Source of the DNA: Syntrophaceae bacterium UBA6255 | GTDB taxonomy: Bacteria > Desulfobacterota > Syntrophia > Syntrophales > Smithellaceae | Direction: 5' to 3' | DNA length: 9,011 nt | Assembly: GCA_002441205.1 (NCBI GenBank) | Contig: DJVN01000249.1 | Coordinates: 1-9,011 of the forward strand | In this document: in pieces, positions 5,234-9,011 of the stretch | Layout of the letters: every line of letters begins with the position of its first letter | Numbering within the stretch: the first letter of the stretch is position 1 | The notes under the pieces: generated by a model | The model's input: the letters and a program-made list of their open reading frames with translations, nothing else | Told to the model about the DNA's origin: nothing | Databases searched by the model: none | Translations under genes and position numbers: made by a program

Positions 5234-5599
5234 ATGCCCGAGGTCAGTTTCCTGACGCATAAAGGTGTCAGAATATTATATGAAAATTTTGAAAACGGTA
5301 AACCCGATGAAATAATTGCGTGGATAGAAAAAGCGAAAGTTGTTATTCGTAGTCAGCCAGAAAAATCCGTCCTTGCCCTGGTCAATGTCCGGGGCGCGGG
5401 TTTTGATATGTCGGTTACCGCCGCCTTAAAAGAGTTTGTGAAAGGAAATGAGCCCTATATCAAATGTGCCGCTGTTTACGGCGTGGAAGGTTTGAAAGAA
5501 GTGATCTTCAGGAGCATTCTCACCTTCACCGGCAGAAAGAACCTTGTGCTTTGTAAAACCCTTGAAGAAGGCAGAGACTTTTTGGCGAGTCAAGCATAA
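5234..5599 (+). CDS. STAS/SpoIIAA-like single-domain protein
   Basis: A 121-residue soluble protein. It has the alternating strand-helix pattern of SpoIIAA/STAS-like domains: a first strand with GVRILYENF (residues 11-19), the helix PDEIIAWIEKAKVVI, a core strand SVLALVNVRG (45-54), then the conserved DMSVTAALKEFVKGNEPYIKCAAVYGVEGL (about 58-87), and a C-terminal helix after NLVLCKTLEEGRDFL. Closely similar small proteins are common in anaerobic deltaproteobacteria but have no assigned function. No catalytic residues are evident; a protein- or ligand-binding role is plausible. An AAGGAG site (5221-5226) sits 7 bases before the ATG. It is a single-gene unit, transcribed divergently from the dynamin operon and converging on the rhodanese gene with a 27-base gap that lacks a clear terminator. 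Confidence 0.78.
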   Translation: MPEVSFLTHKGVRILYENFENGKPDEIIAWIEKAKVVIRSQPEKSVLALVNVRGAGFDMSVTAALKEFVKGNEPYIKCAAVYGVEGLKEVIFRSILTFTGRKNLVLCKTLEEGRDFLASQA

Positions 5600-5626
5600 A
5601 GCGTGAGACGCAGCGGGAGAGCGAAC

Positions 5627-6061
5627 TCATTGTCCTTTCCGTTGATACGCCTCGTATCCGCCCTCCAAAGCATAAATGAGTTGAAAACTGCGGTCCTCCA
5701 GAAACCAGAGCGCCATTCTTGTTTTATTGATCGTCCGGCAATATAATAAAATAGGACGTTCTTTATAGAAATCAAGAAGTGTCCGGTTGCTGATCAAGTC
5801 TTCAATCGGAATATTGATCGCCCCCGGCAGGCGGTTTTGTTGATATTCGAATGGCGTCCGTAAATCGATAACCACCGGGCTTTTCTCTCTCATCACGCGG
5901 GCAAGTTGATCAACGCCAATCCAGCGCACCCAGATTTTTTCTTTTGCATAAACTCCTGCGGGCAGGGCAATGTTTAGGGAGAGCGCCGCAATTAAATACA
6001 GAAGGATCAGAGCTTTTCCGTGAAAAAGAACATTATGAATCTTGCCATTTCGCATCAACAT
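5627..6061 (-). CDS. Exported rhodanese-like domain protein
   Basis: A single rhodanese domain behind an N-terminal signal sequence. Basic residues (Arg4, Lys7, Lys16) precede a hydrophobic segment (17-34), and a VYA site ends at residue 39, so the protein is probably periplasmic or membrane-anchored. The domain shows VVIDLRTPFEYQQNRLPGAINIP (63-85), the usual core, and the active-site loop CRTINKT, with Cys108 as the persulfide-forming cysteine. The usual arginine at the sixth loop position is Lys113, so sulfur-donor specificity may differ. The ATG at 6061 starts four bases after the permease stop codon, showing tight translational coupling; a second ATG two codons later is equally possible. 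It is the last gene of the operon radical SAM, thioredoxin, permease, rhodanese. Its likely job is sulfur or oxyanion handling linked to the permease, but the substrate is unknown. Confidence 0.88.
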   Translation of the reverse strand: MLMRNGKIHNVLFHGKALILLYLIAALSLNIALPAGVYAKEKIWVRWIGVDQLARVMREKSPVVIDLRTPFEYQQNRLPGAINIPIEDLISNRTLLDFYKERPILLYCRTINKTRMALWFLEDRSFQLIYALEGGYEAYQRKGQ

Positions 6062-6065
6062 AGCT

Positions 6066-7238
6066 TTAACTCATAAGCCAGCCGTAACCCATGCCTGCAA
6101 CTGTTGAAAGAAGCACGACAATTAAGCAGTACGCAACCGTTTTCTTGATGCCCATAATCCCGGCGATGGCGATCATGTTTGGAAGGGAAAGCGCGGGTCC
6201 CGCCAGAAGCAGCGCGAGCGCGGGTCCCTGTCCCATGCCGGAGCCGAGCAGTCCCTGTAAAATAGGCACTTCGGTAAGCGTGGCAAAATACATCAGGGCG
6301 CCGACGATGGAAGCAAAGAAATTCGCCCAAAGCGAATTACCGCCGACGAGTGTCTGGATATACTGTTCGGGAATCAGCGCCGGATGGCCGGGACGTCCGA
6401 GAAGAAATCCCGCCACCAGCACACCGCCCAGCAGCAGCGGCAGGATCTGTTTGGAAAAATCCCAGGTTGATAAAACCCAGTTTTTGAGTTCTTCTTTGAA
6501 GAACCATTTTTTTAGCATCATTCCCAGAATAATCAGCAGGCCAACCGTCATATACCACTTGACGCCGAACAAAAAATTCCAGACAGCGCCGTCGTTTTCA
6601 GTCGGTCTGGCGAAAGAGGCAAAGACCAGAATCAGCACCATCGTCAGGATGTAGAGAGCATCCTGCCACAGCGCCCGTCCTTTCCCATCCTCTTCGGGAA
6701 GAAAGAGCTCGCCGGTTTCACGGTTGGCGTCATCCTTGCGGAAAATAAAAGCCATCAAAAGACCGGTAACAACAGCAAAGATAATGGCGCCGATGGCGCG
6801 CGCCAGTCCCAACTGCCAGCCCAGTATCTTGGCCGTCAGAATAATGGCCAAAACATTGATAGCCGGTCCGGAATACAAAAAAGCGGTTGCCGGACCAATG
6901 CCTGCGCCGCGCGTGTAGATCCCGGCAAACAAAGGCAGAACCGTGCAGGAACAAACCGCCAGCACCGAACCGGACACGGAAGCGACCGAATACGACAGAA
7001 TCTTATTCGCCTTCGCGCCAAAATACTTGAGCACGGCCGCCTGCGAAACAAAAACGCTGATTGCTCCGGCAATAAAAAACGCGGGAATAAGACACGTCAA
7101 AACGTGCTGGCGCGCGTAGTCCTGAAGCATCATAAAAGCTTCCAGACCTGATTGCCGCACAATTAACGAATCCCACGGAATATAATAAGCGCCCAGAAAT
7201 ACAGCAACAATCCAAAAAAGTTTTTGCCATTCTTTCAC
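6066..7238 (-). CDS. DUF318/UPF0718 permease, ArsP-like
   Basis: An integral membrane protein of the ArsP_1/DUF318 family with about ten hydrophobic segments in two halves. Characterised ArsP proteins export trivalent organoarsenicals such as methylarsenite. The halves carry related signatures: CSCTVLPLFAG (residues 96-106) followed by GPATAFLYSGPAINV, and TEVPILQGLL (322-331) followed by GPALALLLAGPALSL. Such repeats are expected from internal duplication. Cys96 and Cys98 in the CSC motif are candidate metalloid ligands. A hydrophilic cytoplasmic loop (about 168-190) separates the halves. The start is GTG at 7238, chosen because GGGAGG (7253-7248) lies 9 bases upstream. It follows the thioredoxin-like gene by 38 bases and is followed directly by the rhodanese gene. 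Other DUF318 members pair with thioredoxins and are linked to metal efflux, so the cargo could be arsenical or another thiol-reactive compound. Confidence 0.85.
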   Translation of the reverse strand: MKEWQKLFWIVAVFLGAYYIPWDSLIVRQSGLEAFMMLQDYARQHVLTCLIPAFFIAGAISVFVSQAAVLKYFGAKANKILSYSVASVSGSVLAVCSCTVLPLFAGIYTRGAGIGPATAFLYSGPAINVLAIILTAKILGWQLGLARAIGAIIFAVVTGLLMAFIFRKDDANRETGELFLPEEDGKGRALWQDALYILTMVLILVFASFARPTENDGAVWNFLFGVKWYMTVGLLIILGMMLKKWFFKEELKNWVLSTWDFSKQILPLLLGGVLVAGFLLGRPGHPALIPEQYIQTLVGGNSLWANFFASIVGALMYFATLTEVPILQGLLGSGMGQGPALALLLAGPALSLPNMIAIAGIMGIKKTVAYCLIVVLLSTVAGMGYGWLMS

Positions 7239-7276
7239 GAAACAGTTCCTCCCATTATGATGAACATTTTTATATA

Positions 7277-7780
7277 CTAATTTTTATTGACGGCTTCTTC
7301 CAGCCACTGACGGATTTTTTTCTTTTCCGGTGTTGTTCCGACGGAAACAACTTTTCTGTTGATGACCAGCGCTGGCGTGCCCATCACGCCGTATTTGCCT
7401 ATTTCACGCACGTCGGTGACATGGATCAAATCGCCAGCCAGATTCATTGCCGCCATCACATCCCGGACATCCATTTCAAGACGGCTGCATTGGGCGCATC
7501 CTGGTCCCAATATGATAACGCTGAGTCCCGTAGCCTCTTCTTCCTCTACAGGTTGTCCGAGAAATTTTCTGAATTCACGAACGAAAGCCTTGGCATAATG
7601 AACGCGGGCCTTATCGGGTATGTAGTTTTTTACACTCAGTCTCTTTACCATCACAGCGCCAATGACCTCATCCGTTTGTTGGCCGTAATCGGATGACATG
7701 GTTTCCATGACGTTTTGAAGACCTACAATGCCGACCAGACGCTCTTTAACCCTGATTTGTTTCATGTCATTTTCCGCCAT
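7277..7780 (-). CDS. Thioredoxin-like protein with an extra N-terminal domain
   Basis: A 167-residue cytosolic protein of two parts. Residues 1-80 form a small helical domain starting KQIRVKERLVGIVGL, seen in front of thioredoxin-like domains beside DUF318 permeases. Residues 85-167 are a compact thioredoxin fold of the glutaredoxin/MTH895-like type: strand LSVIILG, redox motif GPGCAQC (Cys95 and Cys98), then VMGTPALVIN with the cis-proline at Pro135, and a C-terminal helix. It probably does thiol-disulfide exchange or binds metalloid for the permease encoded 38 bases downstream. AAGGAA (7794-7789, minus) supports the ATG at 7780; a second ATG at codon 6 is possible. The gene begins 33 bases after the radical SAM stop codon, consistent with one operon. 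The pairing with the permease is seen in other anaerobes, but the exact substrate is inferred. Confidence 0.86.
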   Translation of the reverse strand: MAENDMKQIRVKERLVGIVGLQNVMETMSSDYGQQTDEVIGAVMVKRLSVKNYIPDKARVHYAKAFVREFRKFLGQPVEEEEATGLSVIILGPGCAQCSRLEMDVRDVMAAMNLAGDLIHVTDVREIGKYGVMGTPALVINRKVVSVGTTPEKKKIRQWLEEAVNKN

Positions 7781-7813
7781 TGTTTATATTCCTTATTCTT
7801 TTTGTTTCAGGCT

Positions 7814-8998
7814 TTACGGACACAGCAACACACTCCTTGCCCAGAGGCAATCGCCGCACACCGGATGAGTGTTTCCGAAACAATCTTCCTCATTGGTTTC
7901 GGAAAGGTCGCAGCCGCTGCATTGAACACAGGGCGAAAAATCAAAGTTAAACACCCGGTCTCGAAAGCTACAGTAATCGTTCTTGTTCCAGATATCGCCC
8001 AACTTTTCTTTGGCAATATTGCCGATGGTATGCCGCTTCACATGCTTTTCTCTGCCGAGAATAAAACAACGGTACGAATGCATCAGCGCGATGCAGGGGG
8101 TGACATCACCCGACCAGGTAATGGCAACAGAACCTCTCTGAATAAACGGACATTGATATTCCTGGGGAATATCCCTGATTTCCGGCATGGGTTTATCCAG
8201 CTTTTTCAGGAATTTCAGAAGCGGCGTCAGAGATCCGGTGCGCAGATCCATGCGTGGCAGCATCAGCTCCTGCGACCACTTCGAACGCTCTTCGTTGTCA
8301 TTGATTGTGGCGCTGATCCAATAGAGAATTTCATCTTTCATGTCCTCCGTGCAGGGAAGGAGGTTCGTCAACATGATAAAGTCAGCTTCCATAGCGCGTG
8401 CTCTTTCGGCCAGTTCAGGAAGCTGGTCAATATTGCTTTTCATGATGACAAATTCCAAACCGACAGAGGGATGCTTCACGGTCATTTTCGCGCGAAGCAG
8501 GTTCATCTCTTTAACGTTTTTCTCGACACGAAGAAGGTCGCCGCCGTGGCGGATATCACCGTATGATTCCGGTGTTGTCCCGTCCACGGAAACGACCAGG
8601 GTATCGAGCCCGGACTGTATTAACCCCTTTGCCATATTCTGATCGAGAAGGTGGCCGTTTGTAATGATCTCTGTTTGCAGACCCATCTTATGGGCAAGCG
8701 CAACCATGTGGACTATTTCCGGATGGGCGAGCGGTTCGCCGATGCCCCAGAAGGCTATGGAATTCACTGTTGGAAGCGCCTTAATATCAGAAAGCAATTT
8801 TTTATAAACGCTCATATCCATGGAGCCGATTGGCTCATCCCACGAATTGCGAATACAGGTGCGACACTGAAGATTACACAAGGTTGTCGGCTCAATGTAT
8901 AACTTCGACAGCGGTATGTCTTTTGACCGAAGAGCAACCTCTCTGAAAATATTTTTCGCCGGTCGTTTTTCGTTGTTTTCTTTTTTCAGGCCAATCAT
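7814..8998 (-). CDS. Radical SAM/SPASM protein, tungsten-cofactor oxidoreductase maturase-like
   Basis: A radical SAM enzyme with the [4Fe-4S] motif CNLQCRTC (Cys41, Cys45, Cys48), a GGEP-like WGIGEP (84-89) and SVDG on a later core strand. The C-terminal SPASM-type region is cysteine-rich: CPF, TPC, then Cys357, Cys360, Cys363, Cys373, Cys381, Cys384 and Cys393, ending NEEDCFGN...CGDCLWA...CP. The phrase CRTCIRNSWDEP and this ending are typical of the family that matures tungsten-dependent aldehyde-oxidoreductase-type enzymes. No such oxidoreductase lies in the window; it could be just beyond the right edge. The frame is closed upstream by a TAA at 9004-9002, so ATG 8998 is the first possible start, though without a visible ribosome site. 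It is the first gene in the window of the operon continuing with thioredoxin, permease and rhodanese, so another modification target is possible. Confidence 0.85.
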   Translation of the reverse strand: MIGLKKENNEKRPAKNIFREVALRSKDIPLSKLYIEPTTLCNLQCRTCIRNSWDEPIGSMDMSVYKKLLSDIKALPTVNSIAFWGIGEPLAHPEIVHMVALAHKMGLQTEIITNGHLLDQNMAKGLIQSGLDTLVVSVDGTTPESYGDIRHGGDLLRVEKNVKEMNLLRAKMTVKHPSVGLEFVIMKSNIDQLPELAERARAMEADFIMLTNLLPCTEDMKDEILYWISATINDNEERSKWSQELMLPRMDLRTGSLTPLLKFLKKLDKPMPEIRDIPQEYQCPFIQRGSVAITWSGDVTPCIALMHSYRCFILGREKHVKRHTIGNIAKEKLGDIWNKNDYCSFRDRVFNFDFSPCVQCSGCDLSETNEEDCFGNTHPVCGDCLWARSVLLCP

Positions 8999-9011
8999 TT
9001 TTTAATATTCT

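Noticed and set aside
5600..5626. Shared terminator between the converging STAS and rhodanese genes
   Set aside because: Only a 4-bp hairpin, GCGT/ACGC at 5601-5611, is present, with no T-tract in either direction.
7715..8566. Plus-strand frame of 283 codons opposite the radical SAM and thioredoxin genes
   Set aside because: It spans two genuine minus-strand genes with clear catalytic motifs. Its own product shows no recognisable fold, so it is an antisense shadow.

Overview
The window is about 9 kb of a bacterial chromosome of middling GC. It most resembles an anaerobic Desulfobacterota-type (former deltaproteobacterial) genome. This is inferred from the gene families present: an arsenite methyltransferase, a DUF318/ArsP permease paired with a thioredoxin-like protein, a tungsten-cofactor-type radical SAM/SPASM maturase and a SpoIIAA/STAS-like single-domain protein. 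The REP-like intergenic palindromes fit too. No rRNA, tRNA, CRISPR array or intact insertion sequence was found.

Layout. Positions 1-979 are accessory in character: AT-rich DNA, a C-terminal remnant of an AlwI-family type IIS restriction endonuclease (209-673, +), then a gene-free stretch with two related REP-like palindromes. An arsM gene (980-1768, -) follows. Upstream of it lies about 340 bp without a gene but rich in inverted repeats. Next is a minus-strand three-gene operon (4959 down to 2110): a bacterial dynamin-like GTPase, a P-loop ATPase and a HIT-family protein. A divergent promoter region (4960-5233) separates it from a plus-strand STAS-like gene (5234-5599). The right half is a minus-strand operon (8998 down to 5627): radical SAM/SPASM maturase, thioredoxin-like protein, ArsP/DUF318 permease and an exported rhodanese.

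The main discovery is in the leader of the dynamin operon. The minus strand at 5040-4987 reads as a fluoride (crcB-type) riboswitch aptamer. It has the P1 hairpin, a perfect 6-bp pseudoknot (GGAGUU with AACUCC), the short GCAA/UUGC hairpin and the conserved UGAU linker. It is followed by an intrinsic terminator whose 5' arm reuses the aptamer's ACUCC and whose T-tract ends three bases before the dynamin ATG. The terminator's 3' arm also holds the only Shine-Dalgarno sequence. A plausible sigma-70 promoter lies just upstream. The operon is therefore predicted to be switched on by fluoride, yet it encodes no recognisable fluoride channel (no CrcB/Fluc or EriC-F). A dynamin GTPase, an ATPase and an atypical HIT protein under fluoride control would be an unusual, possibly undescribed fluoride-response module.

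A second theme is metalloid and thiol chemistry. ArsM can methylate arsenite and ArsP-type permeases can export trivalent organoarsenicals. The permease lies in one operon with a CxxC thioredoxin-like protein and an exported rhodanese. The link between arsM and the permease operon is inferred from their proximity; they are separate transcription units.
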